This document shows positions 21,655 to 32,735 of a DNA stretch of 64,000 bases, one piece after another (positions within the stretch are counted from its first letter, which is position 1; each line of letters begins with the position of its first letter). This DNA is from Patiria miniata (lineage: Eukaryota; Echinodermata; Asteroidea; Valvatida; Asterinidae): positions 806,001-870,000 of the forward strand of contig NW_024037074.1 in NCBI RefSeq assembly GCF_015706575.1, read 5' to 3'. The position numbers and the translations under genes are program-made. The notes below the pieces were generated by a model. It was not told the origin of the DNA. It did not search any database and was given only the letters and a program-made list of their open reading frames with translations.

Positions 21655-22785
21655 AATAAATGTGACTGGAATACTGGACTACCTCCGTATTATAAGTCAC
21701 AAAGCCACGTATAGCCTGTGTGCGGAGCGTCCCGTTGCTAGGGGGAGCCGAAAATTAATTAAAGATGGAAATTATTTTGTGAGATGAAAATCAACCTTGC
21801 TATAGTATGACTGCTAAATAGCACAAAATCGTTAAATTCGGCACCATCAGAGGTCTAGTTACCGAAAAATTATGGTAATTCGTCGAAGAAAGCAGACGGT
21901 TTTTGACAAGCATGACGTCTCCAGACTGTTTCCCGGCCACCCTAATAATAGTGGAGAGGCTAAAGGGGTCAAGAAATCAGACGAAAGCTTTAATCATCTA
22001 CTGAGCGTGTGTCAGTTTTGGCAAGGGCTCCACGGCTGTTATCTGTCATTCCAAAATCTGCCGCGGTGGCCATGGGCGTCGCGAGGGGGGGGGGGCAAGG
22101 GGGGGCACTTGCCCCCCCCCCTGGAAAAGCAAAAAAAAAAAAAAAAAAAAGGAAGAAAAAAAAAAAAAAAAAAAAAAAGAGGCGCGAAGACAAAGTGGTG
22201 TAAATTTAATGAGTTGGGGGGGGGGCAAAATGTCCCTGCCCCCCTCTAAAACTGATAAATCGAGAATGTGTTGAGAAATACAACCTTTTATTGGCAAAAT
22301 TTTTTTTGGCCCCCTCTAGAAAAAGTCCTGGCGACGCCCATGGCCGTGGCGCATTGCATCCGAGCACTTTACAGAGTGCCAAAGATTTTGGAATGACAGG
22401 TAACAGCCGCGGTGCGCTTTGCCAAAATTGATGCACGCTTAGTCGATGATTAAAGCTTCGTCTGGTTCCTTGACCCCTTTAGCCTCTTCACTATTATTAG
22501 GGTGGCGGGGGAAACAGTCTGGAGACGTCATGCTTGTCAAAAACCGTCTGCATTCTTTGATGAATCACCATGATTTTTGAATAACCAGACCTCTGAAGGT
22601 ACGGAATTTAACAATTTGGTACTATTTATCAGTCATATTATAGCTAGGTTGATTTTCATCTCACAAAATAATTTCAATCTTTAATAATTTTCGGCTCCCC
22701 CTAGCAACGGGACCCCCCGCGCACAGACCGTACGTGGCTTTGTAACTTATAATACGGAGGTAGTCCAGTATTTCAGTCACATTTA
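21655..22785. mobile_element. large foldback element with nested palindromic insertion
   Basis: Arms of about 420-430 bp (21655-22070 and 22347-22785) are reverse complements with scattered differences. Matching landmarks are CCTCCGTATTATAAGT at the outer side, GCTAGGGGGAGCCGAAAAT, TGACGTCTCCAGACTGTTTC and TTTTGGCAA near the centre. Several indels show independent decay. No transposase frame remains. The centre is occupied by a second palindromic element. Confidence 0.85.
22066..22346. mobile_element. MITE with CCATGGGCGTCGC ends, nested in foldback centre
   Basis: Ends GGCCATGGGCGTCGCGAGGG and its complement (CTGGCGACGCCCATGGCC at about 22329-22346) bound a 280-bp segment with long G, C and A runs. 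It lies exactly between the arms of the larger foldback. The A-run produces artificial Lys-rich frames. Confidence 0.75.
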
Positions 22786-22870
22786 TGGGAGTAGATGACA
22801 GGGATTCAAATCAGGGATCTTGTAATACTCGTAGAAAAATTTTTTTCTTCATATATATATTATCTCAACA

Positions 22871-23222
22871 GCAGCGTATCCAGCTTTTGATGTCAGGGGG
22901 GGGGGGGGGCAACCGCACATCCACGCCGAAATGTAGACATGTTTTTCCCTCTGGAAACTTGGCCTCCGTGAAATGAGGGGGGGGGGGGGGTCCTCTTGAC
23001 ACTTCCAAATGGGGGCGCTCCTCAAAACTGACCATTATTATGCATACTACACATTTATACATTTCACTGCGCATTGTAATGGTTGTTGAGCAGGTTTTCT
23101 TTGGTGGGCTTGATGTCAGAAAAATCTTTAAACATTTATTAAAATCATTGCTGACAAAAAACAATTGTCAAAAAAATCCGCCACGGGGGACAAAGTGCCC
23201 CCCCCCCCCACTGGAAACGCCA
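22871..23222. mobile_element. possible hAT-like MITE
   Basis: Left end CAGCGTATCCAG and right end GGAAACGCCACTG (complement CAGTGGCGTTTCC) resemble the CAG(T)GGCG-type ends of hAT elements. The interior holds three G/C runs. Target-site duplication is not clear. Confidence 0.35.
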
Positions 23223-23464
23223 CTGCATCTCAATGAAGGTCATTCATTGCAAAAATGATAAGACATGAATGAGGGACTGAGAAATTTTCCAAATTTGTTC
23301 AGAAATACTTCAAAAATGTTTTTGCCTCTCCATAGACTTTGTACACAATCGCGGAAGTGCTGTCAGGTTGCAACATTTTTTCCCATCTTGCTACCCACTA
23401 GGCTACTGTGTGATAGCTCGATGACAAATTTTCTTTAAAATGCTTTCATATAAAGTAATGATGT

Positions 23465-23860
23465 GCAAACCCGACCCGAAACTGACCCGACCCGAAACCG
23501 ACTTCGGGTCGGGTCGGTTTAGATACGTTGTAACAGTTTTCATGATACTGCGTGATGATACCAAGCGTTTGTTCAATAAGCAGAGTTGCTCTCGATGAAC
23601 CAACTGAGTGTGACAGACAGAGAGACGATGGATTTGCAAAGAATTCATGCCATGTGGGTAAGGGCAGGCACAAAAAAGTGATCACTTTGTCCAAGCAAGG
23701 TATATTCGGGGTTTTTTCGAGTCGGGTCGGTTTGGGTCGGTTTCACCTTATTTTTTGTCGGGTCGGGTCGGTTTTAGGGAGTTAAGATTGGTTTCAGTTC
23801 GGATTCGGTTTATATCTCCAATGTTTTGGGTCGGTTTGGCCTGGTCAACCCGACCTGATG
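23465..23860. repeat. GGGTCGG(TTT)-type simple repeat blocks
   Basis: Two blocks (23465-23525 and 23715-23860) of CCCGACCCGAAAC or its complement GGGTCGGTTT, flanking about 190 bp of ordinary sequence. The blocks face opposite ways. Confidence 0.7.
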
Positions 23861-23969
23861 CACATGATTAATATAAAGCCCCTGTCACACTTTTGCGTAT
23901 CCTAATTCCTTATGAGTTCCTTATCAAAATTTTTCAATACCCTGCCATATGCTCAAAACGTCAATTTTT

Positions 23970-24840
23970 ATGCCCCGCGGCGAAGCCGAAGGGGCATACT
24001 GTTTCCGCCTTGTCCTTCCGTGGGTGGGTGGGTGGGTGGGTGTGTGGGTGTGTGTGTCCGGACAAATCTTGTCAGCGCGATAACTTGAGATATACTTTAC
24101 ATATGAACTTCAAATTTGGTTTGTGGATTGTCCTTGGAAATCCTAAGAAGCCTTTTGCATTTGGGGCCGATAGGTCAAGGGTCAAGGTCACAGTGGCTGA
24201 AACAAAAGAAATTTTGTCAGCGCGATAACTTGAGAAATACTTTACATATGAACTTCAAATTTGGTTTGTGGATTGTCCTTGGCAATTCTAAGAAGCCTTT
24301 TGCATTTGGGGCCAAAAGGTCAAGGGTCAAGGTCACAGTGGCTGAAACAATAGAAATTTTGTCAGCGCGATAACTTGAGAAATACTTCACATATGAACTT
24401 CAAATTTGGTTAGTGGATTGTCCTTGGCAATCCTAAGAAGCCTTTTGCATTTGGGGCCAAAAGGTCAAGGGTCAAGGTCACAGTGGCAAAAACAAAAGAA
24501 ATTTTGTCAGCGTGATAACTTCAGATATACTTTACATATGAATTTCAAATTTGGTTTGTGGATTGTCCTTGGCAATCTTAAGAAGCCTATCGCATTGGGG
24601 TCGAAAGGTCAAGGGTCAAGGTCACAGTGGCTGAAACAATAGAAATCTTGTATTTATTCTGAGATCATAGGGATTAGGGATTAATTCATATAAAACCTAC
24701 AGAAGACACTAATGCTGTCAATGAACGTTCCATTTGACCAAGGTACATGTAAGTTGATGTTAGAGTGGTGTTATGTCATGGAAACAGTCACGGTTGCGGG
24801 GCATTTGTGTTTGTAAACACACCTGACTTGTTTTTTATTA
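23970..24840 (+). mobile_element. ATGCCCC-type element carrying internal tandem repeats
   Basis: Begins ATGCCCCGCGGCGAAGCCGA, followed by AGGGGCATACTG and a GGGTGGGTG/GTGT microsatellite. It then carries four copies of a roughly 145-bp unit and ends after GGGGCATTTGTGTTTGTAAAC. The opening is itself a small hairpin (TGCCCC...GGGGCA). I know this head from several marine invertebrate genomes as an abundant non-coding repeat, but I cannot assign a superfamily. Confidence 0.65.
24064..24650 (+). repeat. four tandem copies of a 145-bp unit
   Basis: Units start with TTGTCAGCGCGATAACTT at about 24070, 24215, 24359 and 24504. Each runs through CATATGAACTTCAAATTTGG, GATTGTCCTTGG, AAGAAGCC and AAGGTCAAGGGTCAAGGTCA. 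Copies are about 95% alike. Repeated Phe/Gly/Leu-rich frames are a by-product of the period. Confidence 0.9.
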
Positions 24841-25548
24841 TTTTGACTTTAATGTGCGACGCACATCTAGCATACAAGTAACGAATCCAGTGCATCATCT
24901 GCATATGAGATGCGTATGAGTTGCGGCAAGTACGCTATCTGTATGTTTCTCATAAGTTACGAATAAGTACAATGCGCTGCCCACTCGCAGAATGAGCAGT
25001 ACTAATTCTTGCAGCACGTCGGCATTCGCTATGAGTTCGTTCAGCGTGTGATGTATCTTCGCTGCAAGTACGCTATGTACATGTATACACCGGCTCATAT
25101 GCTGACGGGGTGCGTGCTGGGAGATCAGCGTATTACCGCGTATGAACCGCTTATCCCCTACGAACACATAGCGTACTCGTATCGCGCTCGACCGATGCGG
25201 GGCCGATGTGCTGCGTATATAACATATGACCTGCGTAACAGCGTACGCAGCGTAGTTTTGTGCATGCCCAAAACTGTCCGGCGTATTGGGCCGTACCATG
25301 CGTATGCCGGCGTACATAAAACTAATGTATTTTGTAACCCAGAAATGTCTAAGTGATTATATTACACAACATGTACTGCACACAAAATTGTACGGTCGTC
25401 CCTGCAACAAGGATTAAAACCTGAGTCCCAATTAAACAAATTCAGGTTTGTTTGTTTGTGTTTGAAATTGGATTGGAAGATTTTTCTCTCTTTTTAATCC
25501 TTTAAAGAAGCGATTGGAATCACTTTCTCATTCTACGTTATGTTGCAG

Positions 25549-25784
25549 GACACAGTAGAAGCCAACTTTTACAATTAGAGGGTAGAGGACCTGCTGGGTC
25601 GGGCAACAAGAAGTATGTGCAACATCAAGTTGGTGGATGGATGTCTAGGTTACCAAGTACACCATATCGTGACGGTTACCAGCAAGGGTCAGGTGCAGTC
25701 ACTGCTAGGTCAGATTCACACAATAGCGCTGAACCACCAACTGCAACAAGCGGCCCTTGCACAGTCACAGCGTCTTCTGGCTGA
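25549..25784 (+). CDS. candidate terminal exon, unknown protein
   Basis: After the acceptor-like TACGTTATGTTGCAG a phase-2 frame runs 78 codons to TGA, with GRGPAGSGNKKYVQHQVGGW early and SDSHNSAEPPTATSGPC late. It is Gly/Ser/Gln-rich and shows no domain I recognise. The last 50 bp are partly repeated at about 25828-25885 (CCACCAACTGCAA), an internal duplication. It may be a low-complexity C-terminal exon or coincidence. Confidence 0.25.
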
Positions 25785-26583
25785 ACCTGAGCGGCTATTA
25801 CTGATAGGCCAGCTTCGTACAAGTGGGCCACCAACTGCAAAGAGCGGCCCTTGCGCAGTTAAAGTGCTTCTGGCTGAAGCTGGGTGGCAGCAACTGTCTG
25901 ACCGAGGAATTTGGTGGGGTTGTTTTGCGGCCCTGCCCACACTCCCCTAACAAGAACAGGATGAGTCATCTAGTCCCTAACCCAGTCCCCAACAGTGGGT
26001 GCAGTGCCAAAAACCCATTGAGCTGACACTGGGCATCACGTGTGAGATGATCTACCAGTCTTTTGGAGCCACGTCATGGTTGGAGAGCACTTGAACCTTC
26101 TTTGAAGGTATAACATATCAAATCCTTTGTGGTCAGAAGGACCCCATGTAAACTGGCCGAAGCGCACAGCCAAGATGACCTTGGACACATAGAGATAAGC
26201 TCTGTGTATGTCCACTAACGCTGCCTAGCACGTATACAATAAACAGACCCAACGCGCTGAGCCATTGAGCAACGGCACATTTTATTGGAGTTTAGATGTA
26301 CAATTAATACACCAAAGGAATTCATATGCCACTGTTTGGTTTAACAGTACTGGGTTTTTTTTGCAAGCAATTCATGTGAACTGTTCAGATATTCCTCTTT
26401 CATTCATCCTGTTTTGTTGTAATTTGACTTGTGATTTACACAATCTCAACTCTACCTCTAACTTGTTCTTCAAGAATTATTTCTAATTTTGCTTTTTATC
26501 CATGAACAGGCTACTGACTAGGATCCTGGCTGCGAGTTTTGGAGCCATAATACCCTACACTGCCCCGACCTCTTACTTTGTAG
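25785..26583. other. unassigned DNA between two candidate exons
   Basis: No recognised coding sequence. It ends in the pyrimidine-rich CTGCCCCGACCTCTTACTTT before the next candidate exon. Confidence 0.3.
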
Positions 26584-26728
26584 AGACCCAGACCAGAGCC
26601 CCTATAGAGCTGACAGGCTGACGCTGGAAGCCATGCTGGAGGAGACTAGAGATAGGCCTAAGATCAAGCTGGGCATCCGCAAATGCAAGAATGCATGGGG
26701 ACAATCGCCAACAAGTGTGACTGCCAAG
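26584..26728 (+). CDS. candidate internal exon, unknown protein
   Basis: A 145-bp segment lies between a pyrimidine-rich TTGTAG acceptor and a GTATGC donor, open in one phase for 48 codons. It has charged, helical-looking sequence (RADRLTLEAMLEETRDRPK, then KLGIRKCKNAWGQS). No family is recognised. Same strand as the candidate exon at 25.55 kb, but that frame ends in a stop, so they need not be one gene. Confidence 0.25.
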
Positions 26729-27408
26729 GTATGCAGTTTACTCTTTGCAAGTGGGCCGTCTGTAAAGAACTTATGCAAGAAATGCCTCTTCCCTCCTGTC
26801 CGCATGGTGTATATACGCAGTGGTGTCAGTGGGCTCTCCTCCCCTCCCTTTTATGCATATATGCTTTGTGGTGTTTCATGAACCACACAAAATAAGGACA
26901 CAAATAGTACAATCAAGCTGCTTTGGCTACATTTTGTTGAAATCAGTGCTGCTGAGTCTTGATTCAGGATGAAGCTGATCTCACTTGCCGGCCGTAAAGG
27001 GAATATACAAACACCTAGGCCAACACTGAATGGAGCCTTTTCCCACTGGATGAAAGTTGAAACATTGACCTGCTGACATGGAAAGCGTGTGATGCTGACT
27101 GTATCACACGGTAATTATACAGTGTGTGGTGCGTGAGTGCACAGCACACAATGGTACACAACAGTAGGGTACCACTATACATACCGCGCTGCCCGCTAGC
27201 ATGTGGCCGGTCTGATCCAGACAACCACATGAACGATCAAGTTGTAAAAAATGCAATGCTTTAACAATCACAGTGTGTCTTGAGTATTATTAGACCTGTG
27301 ATTTGACTTGTAATGGACTCTACATGTATTTCAACTCTACGTCTTGATCTGATATTATGTATTATGTTTGATTGGTGAACAGGCCGTGCTGGTTTCCAGT
27401 AAATGCTT
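26729..27408. other. unassigned DNA
   Basis: No convincing feature is seen; a few open frames of ordinary length only. Confidence 0.3.
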
Positions 27409-27413
27409 GCAAA

Positions 27414-28659
27414 CAGGGGTTTTCCTTAACTTTTTCCTTTACTGGCCGACCGGGCCAGTAAACCAGAGTTTTCACTGGCCCGCAACCTTTTTCACTAGCC
27501 CACATGTTTTAATAGCAACTTTCGATCAAATCACCATTTTTGACAACATTTTTGATAATAAATTATGCAATATGAATACAATCGGCAATTATCTTAATCA
27601 TGTACATAATATTGCATGTAGTTCCTTTTTAAGTGATGTCAATGTTTCTTTAATCGTCCATGCTTTAACATAGAGCAAGGCTTTAATTAACAGGAATCAA
27701 ATAGGGGGAGAAGTTATAATCAAAATTTATGCAGTGTGCTTCGTTCCGAACTTAAGGCTTTAGGTGTTCTATTTCCGACATGTTTTGATAAAACACGAAT
27801 TAAAAATGCGTTATCTTGAGGAACAAGAAAACATTGCACACAGTCATGGTATTAATGGGAGTTTACCAAGTTAGTAACTGAACTGTTTTAACTTGTTTGA
27901 AACATGATGAGTGAGAAGGCCAGTATTTTCAAAAAAAAACATCTCTCGCGCGCGCCATGCATTTCTAGTGAAGAATGGTGCAATCAGCGTGCCTAGCCAA
28001 GAAGCGCTGCGGGCGGGCGACCCACGAACTTACGCTGGTCACGTCAATCCATAACGTTTTCCGGAGCACGGTCCACTTTACATTCACTAGTCTTTACATT
28101 CAAAATAGGCCCCTCGAATCTCATATTGTCCTCATATTTTCGGTACATTCGTTTGATAGTGTTCAAGAAATCATCCGTTCGGGCACAAGTTTTGGCAGTG
28201 AAACTGTCATGAAAGTTTTCTCCTCACCACGTTCTATGATACAAATACGATGTTAACGTGTACGTACGTACGTCCGTACCGTGTGGACTGCAGACGAAGT
28301 AAATCACGTGCGCTGCATGTGTGCACAATGTGTAATGGCAAATACACGTTGATTCGCCTCATGTTCGTCGTTGGGATTTCAATGCACAGCGCACTGCGAA
28401 TATATACATGGAAGTGATACGAATTCGAACTACCGATGTTTTTATTTCGGTCGGCGTGGCAAAAGTATTCATGTGTTGTATCACCCTTAACTTTTTATTT
28501 TGATTGATTGAAAAATACTGTAGGGAAAACTTCGTTATTTTTATTGTTTTAAACAGTTTTTTGACTCGCCCGTCGGACTACTGAGAGGAGGGTTTTGACT
28601 CGCCCGCCGCTGTTTTCACTCGCATTTGGCGAGCGGGCGACCGCTAAGGAAAACCCCTG
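27414..28659. mobile_element. 1.25-kb TIR transposon with 5-bp target duplication
   Basis: Terminal inverted repeats CAGGGGTTTTCCTTAAC and GCTAAGGAAAACCCCTG match over 17 bp with one difference. They are directly flanked by GCAAA on both sides (27409-27413 and 28660-28664). Subterminal sequence on both sides carries GGGCGAG/CTCGCCC words. No transposase frame is seen, so it is non-autonomous. The last 40 bp (GCGGTCGCCCGCTCGCCAAA in complement) resemble the remnant at 46.6 kb. Confidence 0.8.
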
Positions 28660-28756
28660 GCAAAGGAGATCAAGAGACCACTTGGCTTAGCTCCAGCACC
28701 CTCTGCGGCCCTCACCTGGAGACCTCTTACCCAGAGACATATAGATTGGATCATAA

Positions 28757-29243
28757 AGGTGGAGCTAGAGGGGACCCATGCTGGAGGGAGCCCACGCTGG
28801 AGGGGGCCTATGCTGGAGGGAGCCCACACTGGAGGGAACCCACGCTGGAGGGAACCTACGCTGGAGGGGACCCACGCTGGAGGGAACCTACGCTGGAGGG
28901 GACCCATGCTGGAGGGGACCCACGCTGGAGGGGACCCACACTGGAGGGGACCCACGCTGGAGGGAGCCCACTCTAGAGGGGACCCACGCTGGAGGGGACC
29001 CACGCTGGAGGAAACCCATGCTGGAGGGGACCCACGCTGGAGGGGACCCAAGCTGGAGGAAACCCACGCTGGAGGGGACCCACGCTGGAGGGTACCCACG
29101 CTGGAGGGGACCCACGCTGGAGGGTACCCACGCTGGAGGGGACCCACGCTGGAGGGGACCCACGCTGGAGGGGACCCCTGCTGGAGGGGACCCAAGCTGG
29201 AGGGGACCCACGCTGGAGGGGACCCATGCTGGAGGGGACCACA
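28757..29243. repeat. 16-bp minisatellite, about 30 copies
   Basis: Unit CTGGAGGGGACCCACG with single-base variants (GGGAGCC, GGTACCC, GGAAACC, CATG). Because 16 is not a multiple of 3 and the unit has no stop in any frame, five long overlapping frames result on both strands. None needs to be a protein. Confidence 0.95.
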
Positions 29244-29336
29244 GGCACAAGACCAGGGGAATGTGGTAACTGTTTACTTCTTTCTTGAATGTAAAAGTAT
29301 ATCCTAGCTCGGTGTTGATTTGCTTTGTTCAAGAAA

Positions 29337-29538
29337 CAGTGGCGGATCAGATGGGCAGAATGGGAAGTGCATTCATCTTGTCTGTTTTCCTTTTTTATTC
29401 ACTTCACTTGTGATATATTGAAGACAGAAACTTTTCACCCACATTAAATAGCAAGTACAATGTGCCCTGCTTGAATGTTCAGGTTTGCATCCTTTATTGG
29501 CACCCCCCTCGTTTCTGTAAATGTTGGATCCGCCACTG
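29337..29538. mobile_element. short MITE with CAGTGGCGGATC ends (hAT-like)
   Basis: Ends CAGTGGCGGATC and GGATCCGCCACTG are reverse complements over 12-13 bp. The interior is 175 bp of AT-rich sequence. The end sequence is of the CAGTGGCGGA type common in hAT elements. A clear 8-bp target duplication is not visible. Confidence 0.6.
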
Positions 29539-30984
29539 AATTACATAGTAATATTTCTTTATATGTTATGTGACACAGTATGTCAAAACCATGCTGTAGT
29601 ATCAAATTTCAGAAAAAAAGGGGTGTTGTAAGAGCGAAGTCTATAGATGTATCTCTTATAAGACATATTAAGAAAATTACATTGTCATTTTGAATGCACA
29701 ACGCCATTGTGCACGGTGAGTACAAAATGTTCTGATCACCTGCGCATGTTACTCAAATTTTCTGAATTGAAAAATTGAAATAAGGTGCAGCCGATGAGCG
29801 TCACGAACATTAGACACCAAATGCCTATGCATGTGGCAATCTGTAGTCACATCATTTGAGAGAGACCTATTTGTCACTAATATTGCAGTAACTGAAAATT
29901 GACTTCTTGCGCAAATGTGCCTGAATTTGACATACCACGTCATATATATATCAACTGATATTCCTGCCGTAATTTGGGCAAATTAAGTTGTTTTGTACAT
30001 TAAAGGTAAAATGTACATTGGGGAAAAATGACTTGGTTTTGTGAATTCAAAAAAATCTGCTCATTGAAAAGGTTCTTGAGAAACGTTTGCTCATTGGTTA
30101 ATGCTGTTTACAATACCACAATATCCAAAAATTGAAAGGGGCATTCCTGCCTGAAATCCCCCAAAATGTCATGTTTTGGATTGTTTACTTTTTTAAGGTC
30201 TGATTGCAAGGAAACTAACCTTATGCCTTACCGTCCCCTTATGTCTTAACATCTGATGTGAAGGCATATACGCATACGTAAATCCTGTCCGGTCCATTCA
30301 ACGTACAATACACAGTGTGTGTCACATAAACTACACAGAGCACCAACACAAATGTTTTTTCTTACCCATCCACAGCTTGATTTTCGAAAACAGAATATTG
30401 ACCCCCCCGAAATTTGTTCTCGCACGGTTCTTGCAAGAATAACACAAACGCAGCCACTTTTTAATGGATGCTTGTGTGGAAGTTTATATTTTACTTTTAC
30501 TGTTCTTGCCATTTAATTGTATCCAAAAGTGTTTTGTAGCCAAGTGGGTGCATTCCAGGCGGTAATGTGCCATTCACCATAACCCCTTGGGTATTGTTAA
30601 TAGAAAGTATCCTGAATCCGCCAAAATCCATCAGTTTTGTCATGCAAACAAATGTTGGTATCCAGTGAGTCCATCAGTATCCACCAGTGAGCCAGGGGTT
30701 AAATTGTTGAGATCCTGAATCCGTCAAAAGCCCCCCCCCCCCAACTGCTCAATATGGAAGCATTCTGAATCTATCAAAATCCTGCCGTGCTGTTGGGCTT
30801 ACTGTCCTGAATCCATCAAAATACCCCAACTTGTTCAATATGAAGTATCCTGATTCAGCTGAAATCCTCCAAAACAGGGGTGTGGATTTTCAGGTACGTA
30901 AGAGTTAAAAACAATTTTTGGTACTGAGTAGTTGTAACAATGGGGTTTTGGCCTGAAATGACGTCACACCAGACAGAAAAATTT
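29539..30984. other. unassigned DNA with TCCTGAATCCGYCAAAA motif repeats
   Basis: From 30600 to 30890 the phrase CCTGAATCC-(G/A)-CAAAA recurs four times at irregular spacing. The stretch 30415-30590 is a diverged relative of sequence beside the CXC exons at 37.9, 40.1 and 49.1 kb (TTTTAATGGATG, TTTTGTAGCC, CATTCCAGG). No exon is recognised in it. Confidence 0.4.
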
Positions 30985-31150
30985 GCCTGAGCAAAAGCAG
31001 GCAAGCAACTTTTCCTCAGATCAGCCGATTTCCTTGGTTTTAACTTCTCAAGAATGCCATTCATAAATTGAATAACACTGTACAAAGTCTTGTTGTGGTT
31101 TGGAATTTCTGTTTTTTTTCTTTTAATTTCCCAATTGCATGCCTGCAAAA
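30985..31150 (-). repeat. dispersed repeat with exon-like core (relative at 11.8 kb)
   Basis: Minus-strand frame after a TTTGCAG acceptor reads ACNWEIKRKKTEIPN, then NGILEKLKPRKSADLRKS. It is similar to the plus-strand copy at 11.9 kb. The wider frame reaches 30855. The function is unknown, and it is probably part of an old mobile element. Confidence 0.45.
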
Positions 31151-31569
31151 GGCTTCTATGTACACATACCCTTGCAATTGGCAAAACGAAAACTTAAAAA
31201 TTGCTAGAATTTGTCTATTTGTTGCATTGGGGACAGATTTGTTTTTGTTAAGGGTTTTTCCCCCCTTTTTGTGTGTTGCTTTTCTGCAAAGTAGCGGAAA
31301 AGCCTTTCTTTTTGTTCTCATTTTTTTTCTTTCTTTCTCTCCTTTTGTTCCCTGGAAAATCCCATAGACTTTGTACACGATTTTTCTACTTGTAAGCAAC
31401 TTTTGGTATTAATCTTTGTTATATATATATCTCCAATGAAATCGTCTTCTATCACAATTCACAGTGCTTGATACATCTCTGTAGAGCTATATGCCAAAGT
31501 TTGTTTAACTCATATTCGGAATTTATTGCATGTATATATATATATACTGTGTACTGCAGCTGCGGTAGA

Positions 31570-32735
31570 CGGATTTGACATCCCGCAGCCGCAATCAGTC
31601 CTTCACATTGGTTTTCGGCCACCTGGTCTTGTCGTGGGCGTGTTGCCGTAGGCAATGGAGTTGTTTCGCAGTGCGGAGGGGTCCAAGTCCAGCCCATTTG
31701 AGGTCAGCACGACGTGCCCAGTAGATTTATGCAATTCCGTCTTCGTCTTGGTTTGTAGGCTTGAGAGCCAGTAACAGCAAAGTCTAAGGCCCTCTGAGCG
31801 GGTGTGTCGGGATCCATACGTAGGACATGGCCTAACATTGACCATCTTTGCTTTGTGACCTTTGATGAGAAGGGTTCTTCATTGCACAGTTCGCATAGTG
31901 CCTGGTTGCTGATAAGGCTCTTTGGCCAGCAGTGACCTGTGTCTGCGGTGGCACGCATCCAGCTTGTCAAGCATGACTTTGGATGCTGCCCAGCTGTTGC
32001 AATTGTAGAGCATGATTGATACGCAGTATGTGTTGTAGAGACAGAGTCTTGTCTTCAGCGGGATCTTGGTTTGCTGGCTCCAGAGTTTCTGTAACGTGTG
32101 GAATGTTACATTGCCTTGAATGCAGCGAGCTGTGATGTCTGAAGTGCTGCACAGTAAGGAGCCTAGGGTCTTGTTCTTGCGCCAACTCTCATTGCCGCGG
32201 ACAGCCTTGCCGTGTGAGTCTGTCTCCGTGGCTTCTGCAAGGTATACGTGAGTAAACTCTGTCTTCGTCTCGTTCACGAACAAGTTGTCGACTTTTAGTT
32301 TCTCCGCTGCTGCTGGCTGGAGATGGTCCAGGGGTTTCTGTTCTTCATCCGGAGAGTCAACATCGTGTGCGTACTCCATTACTAGTGGCAGACCTAGGCT
32401 GGAGATCGGTGGGTTGGGCCTGTTGGAGCTTTCTCGGACAGATGAGAGTGCAGCAGCAAGGTAGCAGGTGAAAAGGACTGGTGATAGGCTATCACCCTGG
32501 GGGATCCTATTGAGGTCTCAAATGAGTCTGACAGCTCGTTTTTTTACATGGACCCGAGCTTTGTCCCTGCTAACAGTGATCTTGCTAGTCTTAGTTCATC
32601 TTCGTTGCAGCCTGCTTGTAGTAGGACATCTAGGATGCGTTTCTGCTTGATGGTATCGAAAGCTCGCGACAGATCAATGCCCATATTGTGGAAGTCCCAC
32701 TTTCTTGTCATAACAATTGAGGTCAGCATACATGT
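31570..32735 (-). pseudogene. non-LTR retrotransposon RT remnant
   Basis: Minus-strand segments occur in RT order. GIDLSRAFDTIKQKRILDVL holds the first catalytic Asp, followed by RIPQGDSLSPVLFT (QGDSLSP box). MEYAHDVDS follows, where the usual YADD is YAHD, so one catalytic Asp is lost. Then come VDNLFVNETKTEFT, IPLKTRLCLYNTYCVSIMLY, SNQALCELCNEEPFS and KQRWSMLGHVLRMDPDTPAQ. The last two match the C-terminal region of a common invertebrate RT lineage. Frameshifts separate the segments and both ends are missing. Confidence 0.85.

Larger units (their letters stand above)
23877..25330. mobile_element. element with TGTCACAC-type end, split by another element
   Basis: Starts at CCCCTGTCACACTTTTGCGT. 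After the nested element, the same style of sequence resumes at about 24868-25330, rich in GCGTA and TACGC words such as AGCGTACGCAGCGTA and ATGCGTATG. Such GCGTAC-rich blocks beside a TGTCACAC end look like one non-autonomous element cut in two by the insertion. The right border near 25330 is uncertain. Confidence 0.45.

Noticed and set aside
21872..22297. Lys-rich and Phe-rich frames up to 125 codons
   Set aside because: Produced by A-, G- and C-runs inside a nested MITE.
23893..24642. Repeated hydrophobic peptide (FKFGLWIVLGN) that could be a repeat protein
   Set aside because: It comes from a 145-bp non-coding tandem unit within a mobile element, and the frame is lost between units.
25009..25356. 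115- and 140-codon frames on opposite strands
   Set aside because: Both lie in a GCGTAC-rich repeat body; no motif and mutual overlap.
28626..29332. Five long overlapping frames of 116-183 codons on both strands
   Set aside because: All are readings of one 16-bp minisatellite that has no stop in any frame; no flanking exon structure.
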